Shown: positions 1-6,362, counted from the stretch's first letter. The stretch: 6,614 nt of DNA from Bacillota bacterium (GCA_029266295.1 JAQSXD010000210.1:1-6614); one strand, 5' to 3'. The notes: a model not told the origin generated them from the sequence alone. Numbers and translations are program-made.

Positions 1-147
1 CAATTGATCGCACCATCAGCCCCTCCCCTTCATATAATGGATATCATAGTATCAAATAGAATGGGGCATCTCAGAAACGGAAGAGACAGCCGGGTTTTGC
101 ATGTCGCAGGATCTGTTTTGAGTCGCCTTAATTAACAGGAGAACAAT

Positions 148-714
148 ATGGCGATAAAGATATTCATTGACCAGGGCCACAACCCTGTGAATCCAAACGC
201 GGGAGCGGAAGCAGGCGGTTTTCGGGAACAAGATATAAACTACGAAGTCGGCGTCAGACTGGCCGCTCTCCTAAACAGCAATCCGAATTTTGAAGCACGT
301 TTATCAAGAAACTCCCCAACGGAGCAGCTTGGTACAAGTACGACCACAAGTCTTCAGGCAAGAGTCGCTGCTGCCAATCAATGGGGAGCAGACTTTTTTA
401 TCAGCCTTCACTGCAATATCAGCGAAATTCTCATTGCTAGCGGCAGTGAAGCGTACGTATACCAAACAGACTCTCCGGCATATTACATGGGCGAACGTAT
501 CCTGGAAGGTATAAACTACTATACAGGCCTTCCCAACCGTGGTGTGATGGTTAGAACGAATCTTTATGTTCTGAGAGCCACCTCCATGCCTGCCGTCCTG
601 GTGGAAATGGGCTACCTGTCAAATCCCATCGATCTCAATCTGCTGGTCAACGATCCTCAAAGCTTTGCCAGAGGCATTTACAGCGGGATTCTAACATATT
701 ACGGACTCGAGTAG
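148..714 (+). CDS. N-acetylmuramoyl-L-alanine amidase (Amidase_3 family), catalytic domain only
   Basis: Zinc-dependent amidase that cuts the bond between N-acetylmuramic acid and L-alanine in peptidoglycan. The 188-aa product is essentially one Amidase_3 domain. Family motifs are visible: DQGHN at 8-12 with zinc ligand H11, the FREQD segment with zinc ligand E27, SLHCN at 86-90 with zinc ligand H88, and VEMGYLSN at 152-159 with catalytic E153. It most resembles CwlC/CwlV-like enzymes. There is no signal peptide, membrane segment or wall-binding repeat, so it would stay in the cytoplasm unless released by lysis, a holin or a non-classical route. Mother-cell lysis or a prophage remnant are possible roles, but no phage genes are nearby. 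The ATG start is supported by AGGAGA at 137-142, 5 nt upstream. A terminator follows, so it is probably monocistronic. Family assignment is firm, biological role is not. Confidence 0.93.
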   Translation: MAIKIFIDQGHNPVNPNAGAEAGGFREQDINYEVGVRLAALLNSNPNFEARLSRNSPTEQLGTSTTTSLQARVAAANQWGADFFISLHCNISEILIASGSEAYVYQTDSPAYYMGERILEGINYYTGLPNRGVMVRTNLYVLRATSMPAVLVEMGYLSNPIDLNLLVNDPQSFARGIYSGILTYYGLE

Positions 715-747
715 ACACCTCCCCGCCTAGAAGATATAATTCCGTAG

Positions 748-780
748 TCGCTTCAACTTAAAGTTGGAGCGATTTTGTTT
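748..780 (+). terminator. Intrinsic terminator of the amidase gene
   Basis: An 11-bp stem (748-758 with 762-772, one T:G pair) closes a 3-nt loop and is followed directly by TTTTGTTT. It lies 34 nt after the amidase stop and separates that gene from the gntR-ABC operon. Confidence 0.85.
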
Positions 781-790
781 CCCCCTATGT

Positions 791-858
791 TCGCTTTTTG
801 ATCTTTCTGCTGCTTTTTTCTGTTTTTTCTTTTTCTGTTTTTCTGTTTTTATCATTTT
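791..858. other. T-tract-rich spacer upstream of the gntR promoter
   Basis: Runs of three to six T occur at 795-799, 804-806, 814-819, 823-828, 830-834, 838-842, 846-850 and 855-858, roughly every 8-11 bp, with TTTTTCTG-like units repeated. No convincing gene is encoded. Regularly spaced T tracts upstream of a promoter can bend DNA or act as an UP element. That role is inferred, not shown. Confidence 0.4.
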
Positions 859-872
859 ACACCAAACATGTC

Positions 873-901
873 TTGACAACATCTTTGCAAGGAGTTATAT
901 T
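873..901 (+). promoter_or_regulatory. Sigma-A promoter of the gntR-ABC operon
   Basis: TTGACA at 873-878, a 17-bp spacer and TATATT at 896-901 (consensus TATAAT). Transcription should begin near 907-909, giving a leader of about 50 nt before the GntR start codon. The -10 box is overlapped by a long palindrome. Confidence 0.85.
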
Positions 902-925
902 GTATATATCGTATATATACAATAT
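897..925. promoter_or_regulatory. Putative GntR operator palindrome overlapping the -10 box
   Basis: Perfect inverted repeat with 13-bp arms: ATATTGTATATAT at 897-909 and its complement at 913-925, separated by CGT. It covers the -10 box and the expected transcription start. GntR-family sites generally have GT and AC at symmetric half-site positions, here at 902-903 and 919-920. Location and symmetry suggest that the GntR protein encoded just downstream represses its own operon by blocking RNA polymerase. Confidence 0.75.
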
Positions 926-945
926 TTATATCATATACTTCTTCC

Positions 946-952
946 AAGGAGG
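946..952 (+). promoter_or_regulatory. Ribosome binding site fixing the GntR start
   Basis: AAGGAGG lies 4 nt before ATG 957. It rules out the far-upstream in-frame ATG at 798, which lies before the promoter and would add a 53-residue low-complexity leader read from the T-rich spacer. Confidence 0.85.
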
Positions 953-956
953 ATCA

Positions 957-1334
957 ATGGATATCATTATCAGTAATTCCAGCAGCAAACCGATTTACGA
1001 ACAAATTTCGTCTCAAATCAAAGGGATGATACTGAACGGCACGCTGAATGAAGGGGATGCCCTTCCTTCCATGCGGCTCCTGGCAAAAGAGCTGCGAATC
1101 AGTGTCATTACAACCAAACGTGCCTATGAGGATCTGGAACGAGACGGCTTTATTGAAACCGCAACCGGCAGAGGCAGTTTTGTTGCTGCGAAAAACCTGG
1201 AGTTTGTTCGTGAAGAGAATCTCCGTATCATTGAAGAAAACCTTCGGAAAGCTGCTGATCTTGCAATTACAGCAAATATCACCCTTGACGAAGTAATCGA
1301 AATCCTAACCCTCTTTATGAAGGAAACGGAATAA
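957..1334 (+). CDS. GntR-family transcriptional regulator, YtrA subfamily
   Basis: A 125-aa DNA-binding repressor. Residues 11-78 form the winged helix-turn-helix: PIYEQI (12-17), the LPSMRLLAKEL stretch (36-46), the recognition helix around 48-61 and the wing GFIETATGRGSFV (64-76). Only about 45 residues follow, two predicted amphipathic helices and no large effector-binding domain. This short C-terminus is the mark of the YtrA subfamily, whose members usually sit first in an ABC-transporter operon and respond to cell-envelope stress or the exported substrate. The start at ATG 957 is fixed by a strong SD and gives the usual MDIIISNSSSKPIYEQI-type N-terminus. The gene is followed after 40 nt by the ATPase gene. 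A large palindrome on its promoter makes autorepression likely. The inducer cannot be read from the sequence. Confidence 0.92.
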   Translation: MDIIISNSSSKPIYEQISSQIKGMILNGTLNEGDALPSMRLLAKELRISVITTKRAYEDLERDGFIETATGRGSFVAAKNLEFVREENLRIIEENLRKAADLAITANITLDEVIEILTLFMKETE

Positions 1335-1374
1335 ACGGCTTGTAAATTAGCCGGTAACAGGAGGTATAGAACCG

Positions 1375-2283
1375 ATGAATTATCGCACAGATACAATGCA
1401 AAGTTCCATTGACCATGGTCCTCAGCATTCCATTGAACTCACCAACCTCTCCAAAAGCTTTGACCAATTTCAGCTCAAGGATGTGAACCTCACATTACCC
1501 AAGGGAAGCATTATGGGCTTTATCGGGGAGAACGGTGCGGGAAAAACCACTACGATAAAGCTCATACTAAATCAACTAAAGGCTGATGCAGGGAACATTT
1601 CAATTTTAGGATTTGATCATATCCGTGAGGAAAAAAAGCTAAAGGAAGAAATTGGTGTTGTTTTTGACGAAAGCTATTTCCACGATAATATTAAACCAAA
1701 GCACATTTCTAAAATTATGGAACACATTTATAGAAACTGGGATCGGGAGATGTTTTCTCATTACCTGAAAGCATTCCATCTGCCTGAGAATAAGATCATA
1801 AAGGATTTTTCCAGGGGCATGAAAATGAAACTCACCCTGGCCACTGCCCTTTCACATCATCCAAAGCTATTGATTCTGGATGAACCCACCAGTGGCCTTG
1901 ATCCAGTGATCCGAAATGAGATTTTAGACATCTTTCTTGACTTTATTCAAGATGAGGAGCACTCCATACTTTTTTCTTCTCATATCACCAGTGATTTGGA
2001 GAAGGTTGCAGATTATATCACCTTCCTCCATGATGGAAAGATCCTGTTCAGCGAATCAAAAGATGACCTTCTCGCAGATTATGGCCTGCTCCTTTGCGGC
2101 TCTGCCGATTTTTCTTCCGTTGATAAAGGGGATATCATCGGTCACAGGGAAAACAGGTTCGGTCATGAAATGCTGATTAGAAATAAAGACAAGATGGCAA
2201 AGAAATATAAGGGGTTTACGATAGATTCTGTTACACTTGAGGATATTATGCTGTTTTATGTGAAAGGGGATCATTTAAAATGA
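1375..2283 (+). CDS. ABC transporter ATP-binding protein (YtrB/PmtA-like)
   Basis: A 302-aa nucleotide-binding subunit that should power the membrane protein encoded next. Visible motifs: Walker A GENGAGKTT (51-59, K57), signature FSRGMK (145-150, degenerate from LSGGQ), Walker B LLILDEP (165-171, D169 and E170), D-loop SGLD (173-176) and the switch histidine H203 in SSH. The usual Q-loop glutamine is not obvious: the GVVFDES segment (94-100) has acidic residues there, as is common in ABC-2 exporters of the YtrB type. About 90 residues after the H-loop form an accessory C-terminal region. The start is supported by AGGAGGT at 1359-1365, 9 nt upstream. The stop overlaps the permease start (ATGA). 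The GntR-ATPase-permease order resembles ytr and pmt loci that export envelope-active peptides or metabolites. The actual substrate is unknown. Confidence 0.93.
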   Translation: MNYRTDTMQSSIDHGPQHSIELTNLSKSFDQFQLKDVNLTLPKGSIMGFIGENGAGKTTTIKLILNQLKADAGNISILGFDHIREEKKLKEEIGVVFDESYFHDNIKPKHISKIMEHIYRNWDREMFSHYLKAFHLPENKIIKDFSRGMKMKLTLATALSHHPKLLILDEPTSGLDPVIRNEILDIFLDFIQDEEHSILFSSHITSDLEKVADYITFLHDGKILFSESKDDLLADYGLLLCGSADFSSVDKGDIIGHRENRFGHEMLIRNKDKMAKKYKGFTIDSVTLEDIMLFYVKGDHLK

Positions 2284-2912
2284 CAGGTTTACTTTTAAAA
2301 GACTTTTACTCACTGCGACAATACGGTAAGACGATGCTCTTTATGCTTGTATTTTTCGCATTTCTAAGCTCTGGAATGGATAATCCAGCTAGTTTTTTCG
2401 AAGGGTTTATGGTCATCATGTCAATGATGATGGCAATTTATTCTTTTTCTTACGACAATTTAGCAAGATGGGATCGTTTTGGGCTTTCCCTGCCCGTGTC
2501 AAGAACAGAAGTCGTTGGCGGAAAATACTTGCTCTCTCTGATCCTCTGCTTGGCAGGTGGCATTCTGGCATTTATCCTTTCCTCAGTGATTCTCGCATTC
2601 AGACCTGTGGAAGGGTTTGGACTCAAAGAGCATCTTTTTTCGCTGGCAGGTGTTTCATCCATAGGAATTTTTCTTTTCAGTCTTCTGCTTCCCCTAATCT
2701 TTAAATTTGGGGTGGAAAAAAGCAGACTGTTCCTCATCGCCATCTTTGCCGCTCCGACGGCAGCGGTGATCTCCTTCGGACAATTGGGGATCGAACTTCC
2801 CTCTCCGGCGTTTCTGCTCGATTTGTTGAAACTCCTGCCGCTGATTGCAGCCGCCTGTTTCATTCTTTCTTTTCTGATTTCCTGCCGCATCTACGGTTCA
2901 AAAGAAATTTGA
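2280..2912 (+). CDS. ABC-2 type transporter permease (ABC2_membrane_5-like)
   Basis: A 210-aa integral membrane protein, the expected channel-forming partner of the ATPase before it. About six membrane segments can be drawn: residues 17-31, 39-56, 82-107, 119-142, 149-167 and 184-202. The N-terminal LLLKDFYSLRQYGK (4-17) and the loop LPVSRTEVVGGKYL (71-84) are typical of the small ABC-2 permeases found with YtrA-type regulators. The ATG overlaps the ATPase stop codon by 4 bp, with GGGGA at 2266-2270 about 9 nt upstream, so translational coupling is likely. Only one permease gene is present, so the transporter would be a homodimer unless a second subunit is encoded elsewhere. The gene ends 5 bp before the convergent stop of the zinc-ribbon gene, with no clear terminator. 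Confidence 0.88.
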   Translation: MTGLLLKDFYSLRQYGKTMLFMLVFFAFLSSGMDNPASFFEGFMVIMSMMMAIYSFSYDNLARWDRFGLSLPVSRTEVVGGKYLLSLILCLAGGILAFILSSVILAFRPVEGFGLKEHLFSLAGVSSIGIFLFSLLLPLIFKFGVEKSRLFLIAIFAAPTAAVISFGQLGIELPSPAFLLDLLKLLPLIAAACFILSFLISCRIYGSKEI

Positions 2913-2917
2913 GACGA

Positions 2918-3985
2918 TCACACCGGAAGTTCGTTCGCACCATTTTCCTGACCGGGTATGACAATTGGTTCAATGGAAAGGCAAGCCAGCTTGGAAGCAG
3001 GTCCTGTGCTTTTCCATTCCCCGGTACTGCTATCCAGTTGATATGTGATTTCCTTCGTGCCAGTCAAATTAACGTATGCGGTCTTAAGCTCCATGAATAC
3101 GATCACCCGGTCTGTTCCTGTATTCATGTCAATGCTATGGGCAATCACTTTTACATTGCTGTAGGTCCAATCCGAAGGCAGATCTTGATAAAGATTTTCA
3201 TCAGCCAAAACTGTTTTGCTGTCAACACCCTTTGGCGCTTCTTCTTCACCCTCGGCCTTTTTTACATCTGCTGACTTTTCTTCTTTTTCTCCATCTCCGG
3301 ATTTCTCAGCCTTTGCTTCTTTTTCTTCTTTTGCAGCTTTCGCTTCTTTTTCTGCCTGCTCAGAATCCACTGCTTCCTTCAGCTTCCATCCGCGAAGAAG
3401 ACCCTTCTTGTAAAGAAGATTGTAACTCTTCTCAACGGTTCCTTTTTTCGAAGTAGTCTCTGCTTTGGCATAAACGGTCTCCTCTTTCCCCTCTTCTGCA
3501 GTGTCTCTGCTTTCAATCTCAAGACGATTGAGCTCTACTTTTTCTTCCTTTTCTAAATATTTTTTCAGATCTTCTAGAATCTGCTCATCGTCAGGAGGTT
3601 CTTTATCTCCTAAAAGCGCAGCAGGATTTGGAAGATCAAAGGGGAGTTTTTTCGTCAGTGCAGGTAAATCAAAGGGCAGTTCAGGCAGCTTGGGCAAATC
3701 AAAGGGCAGCTTGTCTTTCACCGTTTGGCTGATTTTTGTGTACATCTTGTTTTCTTCAAGCTCCTGTTTCACCCGGTCACAGCCAAAAAGCAAAAAAGAA
3801 ACAAGAACAATAAGGATCAAAACCGCTGCCGGTACCATGATCCTCTTCTTGCGTTTCTTCTTATCGCCTTTTTCACCTTTTTTAGTTTTTTTATCGTTTT
3901 TTAGAGCAGGAGGAACTTTTGCACCGCATTTGATGCAAAAGTTGCTCCTTTTTCTTATTTTTTTCCCACAATTGCTGCAACGCAT
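2918..3985 (-). CDS. Membrane-anchored zinc-ribbon protein with possible duplicated C-terminal domain
   Basis: A 355-aa protein of unknown function. The N-terminus is a zinc ribbon (C3, C6, C17, C20, two CxxC knuckles) followed by a very Lys/Arg-rich stretch (29-48) and one membrane segment (about 49-68). By the positive-inside rule the ribbon is cytoplasmic and the remaining ~285 residues lie outside. That part has three LPFDLP motifs (93-98, 103-108, 114-119), a beta-rich region (about 150-201), a Lys/Glu/Ala linker (208-250) and a second beta-rich region (276-325). The two beta-rich regions share spaced residues (G182-T183/G309-T310, Y188/Y315, W200-K201/W324-K325), suggesting a duplication. 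The ATG lies 3 nt after the stop of the DUF2007 gene, with only a weak GAAGAG as SD, so translation is probably coupled. It may sense or bind envelope material, as TcaA-like zinc-ribbon proteins are thought to do. That is inference only. Confidence 0.85.
   Translation of the reverse strand: MRCSNCGKKIRKRSNFCIKCGAKVPPALKNDKKTKKGEKGDKKKRKKRIMVPAAVLILIVLVSFLLFGCDRVKQELEENKMYTKISQTVKDKLPFDLPKLPELPFDLPALTKKLPFDLPNPAALLGDKEPPDDEQILEDLKKYLEKEEKVELNRLEIESRDTAEEGKEETVYAKAETTSKKGTVEKSYNLLYKKGLLRGWKLKEAVDSEQAEKEAKAAKEEKEAKAEKSGDGEKEEKSADVKKAEGEEEAPKGVDSKTVLADENLYQDLPSDWTYSNVKVIAHSIDMNTGTDRVIVFMELKTAYVNLTGTKEITYQLDSSTGEWKSTGPASKLACLSIEPIVIPGQENGANELPV
3629..3709 (-). repeat. Three LPFDLP-encoding repeats
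   Basis: Three copies of an LPFDLP-coding unit, 10 and 11 codons apart, just after the membrane segment of the zinc-ribbon protein. At DNA level the core reads ATCAAAGGGCAG or close variants on the + strand, the copies at 3663-3679 and 3692-3709 being nearly identical. This suggests recent local duplication. Confidence 0.8.
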
Positions 3986-3988
3986 ATA

Positions 3989-4342
3989 TTATTTCTCTTC
4001 GGTTTCGTCTTCACCTTTCCCGATCAATTCATCCAGTTCCTCATCGGACAAGGAATCAAAATCAACGGGTTCGCTGGGGAACTCATCCCCGTCTAAGGGG
4101 ACGGCTATAATAACATTTTTTGCATCTTCCAAAGTCTCCTCGGGCACATAGAGCTCAATGGGAAATGCACTGTTGGATCCCATGAATATTTCAAGAAAGT
4201 TGCTGGCTCCTTTAAACTTCTTTATCGATGGTATGCCTTCACTCCTCAGCTTTGATTCTAATATATCCGCTTCAAAGCTGTTCTTGGCTGTGCAGAGATA
4301 TACTCCATCCCGCCATACATTCTGATCCTTCTTTTCAAACAT
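3989..4342 (-). CDS. DUF2007-domain small protein (putative signal-transducing protein)
   Basis: A 117-aa soluble protein. Residues 14-80 fit the DUF2007 fold: a strand (VYLCTAKN), the helix SFEADILESKLRSEGIP, a variable loop and the closing PIELYVPEETLEDAKNVI segment. DUF2007 proteins are small GlnB-like alpha/beta proteins annotated as putative signal transducers, with no well-established biochemical role. Residues 84-117 form a strongly acidic, Asp/Glu-rich tail, probably disordered. The ATG has AAAGGA at 4354-4359, 11 nt upstream. It begins 43 nt after the thrS stop with no terminator between, and its stop lies 3 nt before the start of the zinc-ribbon gene. The three genes probably share one transcript. 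Domain assignment is by pattern recognition and fairly confident, function is unknown. Confidence 0.82.
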   Translation of the reverse strand: MFEKKDQNVWRDGVYLCTAKNSFEADILESKLRSEGIPSIKKFKGASNFLEIFMGSNSAFPIELYVPEETLEDAKNVIIAVPLDGDEFPSEPVDFDSLSDEELDELIGKGEDETEEK

Positions 4343-4385
4343 GGCTCGCCCAATCCTTTCCCTGTTTTCAGTTGAAATTCAGATT

Positions 4386-6293
4386 CTAGCAGACCTTATC
4401 TTCGATTTCTTTCTTAAGTTTCTCGATAAATTCATCCAGTCCCACTGCCCCCAGCTCGCCTTCTTTGCTGGAACGCACTGTCAAAGTACCCGTTTCCGTT
4501 TCCTTTTCACCGATGACACCGATATAGGATACCCTCTCGTTTCTTGCTTCTCTAATCTTATACCCAATTTTTTCGTTTCGAACATCAACTTCAACACGAA
4601 AACCTTCATTTGAAAGCCTTTTGCCTACTGTTTCTGCATATTCTGCAAACTTTTCAGTAACAGTCAGCAACTTGATCTGTACCGGAGCGAGCCACAGCGG
4701 GAATTTTCCTGCGAAATGCTCGGTCAGGATCCCGATAAAGCGTTCAATGCTTCCGAAGATAACCCTGTGAATCATGATCGGGGTGTGCTTCTCTCCATCG
4801 CTTCCAACATAGGTGAGTTCAAAACGCTGAGGCATCTGGAAATCCAGCTGGATTGTTCCACACTGCCAGGTTCTGCCGAGACAGTCCTCTAAGTGGAAAT
4901 CGATTTTAGGTCCGTAGAACGCACCGTCTCCTTCGTTGATGATGAACGGCAGACCCTTTTCTGTCAGTGCACCCTGCAGTGCGCTGGTGGCCATGTTCCA
5001 TTCTTCCTCAGTACCCATGGAGTCTTCCGGTCTGGTGGAAAGCTCAACATGATACTTAAAGCCAAAGATATTATATACGTAATCAATAAAATCGATAACG
5101 CCTACGATTTCGTCTTTGATCTGCTCAGGCAGCATGAAGATATGCGCGTCGTCCTGAGTAAAGGTTCTGACTCTCATGAGTCCGTGCAGCGCTCCGGAGA
5201 GTTCATGTCTGTGAACCTGACCCATTTCCGCCATTCTCATGGGGAAATCTCTGTAGCTGTACATCTTCCGTTTATATGCAAGCATCGCACCGGGACAGTT
5301 CATCGGTTTAACAGCATAATCCCCCTCGTCGATCTTGGTAAAATACATATTATTCTGATAGTGGTCCCAATGTCCCGAAGTATGCCAAAGAGCTTCGCTC
5401 AAAATCAGCGGTGTTTTTATTTCCTGATAGCCTCTTTCCCTGTGAGCTTTTCTCCAGAAGGTCTCCAGTTCATTTCGGATGACCATTCCTTTGGGCATGA
5501 AGAACGGGAATCCTGGGCCCTCTTCATAAATGGCAAAGAGATCCATTTCCTTTCCGATTTTTCTGTGATCCCTCTTCTTTGCTTCTTCCAGCCGTTCCAG
5601 GTATTCGTCGAGCTGCTTCTGCTTGGGGAAAGAAGTTCCATAGATTCTCTGAAGCATCTTATTCTTTTCGCTGCCTCTCCAATATGCTCCGGCAACATTC
5701 ATCAGCTTAACGGCCTTAACGGCACCGGTGGAAGGCATGTGAGGACCGGCACAAAGATCCGTAAAATCTCCCTGCTTATAAAATGATATTACTGCATCCT
5801 CCGGAAGGTCTCTGATGAGCTCAACTTTGTAGGGCTCCTGACGTTCCTCCATATATTTAACCGCTTCTTCTCTGGGCAGTTCAAACCGCTCTACAGGGAA
5901 ATTCTCCTGAACGATCTTTGCCATCTCTTTTTCTAAGGCTGCAAGGTCTTCATCAGAGAAACGGTGTTCCAGATCGAAGTCATAATAAAATCCATTGTCG
6001 ATAGCCGGGCCAATACCAAGCTTTGCATCTGGGAACAGACGTTTTACAGCCTGCGCCAGTATATGAGAGCTGGTGTGGCGGAAGGTATGATTTCCCTCAG
6101 AATCCTCAAACTTCAGGATTTCCAGTTCGCTGTCTTCCTCCAGCTTATAGTCAAGTCCCTGTACTTTGCCGTTTACTTTTCCAGCAACCGCTTCTTTGGC
6201 CAATCCGTGGTGGATGGATTTTGCCACATCCAAAATGGATGCACCTTGGTCTGCTTCTCTGACACTGCCGTCCTTTAATGTAATCTTTATCAT
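4386..6293 (-). CDS. thrS: Threonyl-tRNA synthetase
   Basis: Cytoplasmic class II aminoacyl-tRNA synthetase that charges tRNA-Thr with threonine. The 635-aa product is full length for bacterial ThrRS. Domains in order: TGS (about 1-62), the editing domain with H73xxxH77 and C181xxxH185 that clears mischarged Ser-tRNA, the catalytic core (about 243-534) and the anticodon-binding domain (about 536-632). Core zinc ligands are C333 in MNCPG, H384 in DDAHIF and H509 in MIHR. Motif 2 includes the VHRHELSG and RTFTQDD segments, and motif 3 includes SIERFIG with R518. The ATG is set by a strong AGGAGGT (6298-6304 on the opposite strand), 4 nt away. A perfect-consensus promoter lies about 160 bp upstream. 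No T-box is visible in the leader, although many Firmicute thrS genes have one. No missing catalytic residue was noticed. Confidence 0.99.
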   Translation of the reverse strand: MIKITLKDGSVREADQGASILDVAKSIHHGLAKEAVAGKVNGKVQGLDYKLEEDSELEILKFEDSEGNHTFRHTSSHILAQAVKRLFPDAKLGIGPAIDNGFYYDFDLEHRFSDEDLAALEKEMAKIVQENFPVERFELPREEAVKYMEERQEPYKVELIRDLPEDAVISFYKQGDFTDLCAGPHMPSTGAVKAVKLMNVAGAYWRGSEKNKMLQRIYGTSFPKQKQLDEYLERLEEAKKRDHRKIGKEMDLFAIYEEGPGFPFFMPKGMVIRNELETFWRKAHRERGYQEIKTPLILSEALWHTSGHWDHYQNNMYFTKIDEGDYAVKPMNCPGAMLAYKRKMYSYRDFPMRMAEMGQVHRHELSGALHGLMRVRTFTQDDAHIFMLPEQIKDEIVGVIDFIDYVYNIFGFKYHVELSTRPEDSMGTEEEWNMATSALQGALTEKGLPFIINEGDGAFYGPKIDFHLEDCLGRTWQCGTIQLDFQMPQRFELTYVGSDGEKHTPIMIHRVIFGSIERFIGILTEHFAGKFPLWLAPVQIKLLTVTEKFAEYAETVGKRLSNEGFRVEVDVRNEKIGYKIREARNERVSYIGVIGEKETETGTLTVRSSKEGELGAVGLDEFIEKLKKEIEDKVC

Positions 6294-6297
6294 AGAT

Positions 6298-6304
6298 ACC
6301 TCCT
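6298..6304 (-). promoter_or_regulatory. thrS ribosome binding site
   Basis: AGGAGGT on the - strand, 4 nt before the thrS ATG. It is close to ideal and confirms the start codon. Confidence 0.9.
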
Positions 6305-6333
6305 GGTTAATTTACTCTTATTTTATCTTACTC

Positions 6334-6362
6334 AATATTTGACAATAAAATTGCCCAATATT
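6334..6362. promoter_or_regulatory. Interrupted palindrome across the rightward promoter
   Basis: A 29-bp symmetric element centred on 6348. AATATT at 6334-6339 pairs with AATATT at 6357-6362, and CAAT at 6343-6346 pairs with ATTG at 6350-6353. One further pair (6341-6355) fits, so 11 of 13 positions match. It covers the -35 box and spacer of the rightward promoter and reaches the first base of its -10 box, so it may be an operator. In the thrS transcript the same bases can fold into a hairpin about 30 nt before the SD. Confidence 0.45.

Noticed and set aside
36..67. AATGGATATCAT at 36-47 is identical to 956-967 and would encode MDIIVSN, like the GntR start MDIIISN, hinting at a decayed regulator gene
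   Set aside because: A 12-base match is expected about once by chance in a window of this size, there is no SD, and the similarity stops after seven codons.
1..135. Frame 1 is open from the edge to TAA 133-135 and could be the end of an upstream gene
   Set aside because: Forty-four codons without a stop is not rare, and the peptide shows no recognisable family.
798..956. N-terminal extension of the GntR protein from ATG 798
   Set aside because: It would start before the promoter, reads the T-rich spacer as a Phe/Leu-rich leader, and a strong SD marks ATG 957.
1336..1353. CGGCT/AGCCG hairpin between gntR and the ATPase gene as a terminator
   Set aside because: The stem is only 5 bp with an 8-nt loop and no T run, and the SD of the next gene follows at once.
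3773..3793. LFGC at residues 66-69 of the zinc-ribbon protein as a lipoprotein lipobox
   Set aside because: Phe before Gly-Cys is a poor lipobox, and cleavage there would detach the N-terminal zinc ribbon, so a plain membrane anchor fits better.
3501..4151. 216-codon Ser/Phe-rich frame on the + strand
   Set aside because: It is a low-complexity mirror of the Lys/Glu-rich zinc-ribbon gene and crosses two genes on the other strand.
4893..5786. 297-codon open frame on the + strand inside thrS
   Set aside because: It is wholly antisense to the unmistakable thrS coding sequence, has no SD and no recognisable domain.
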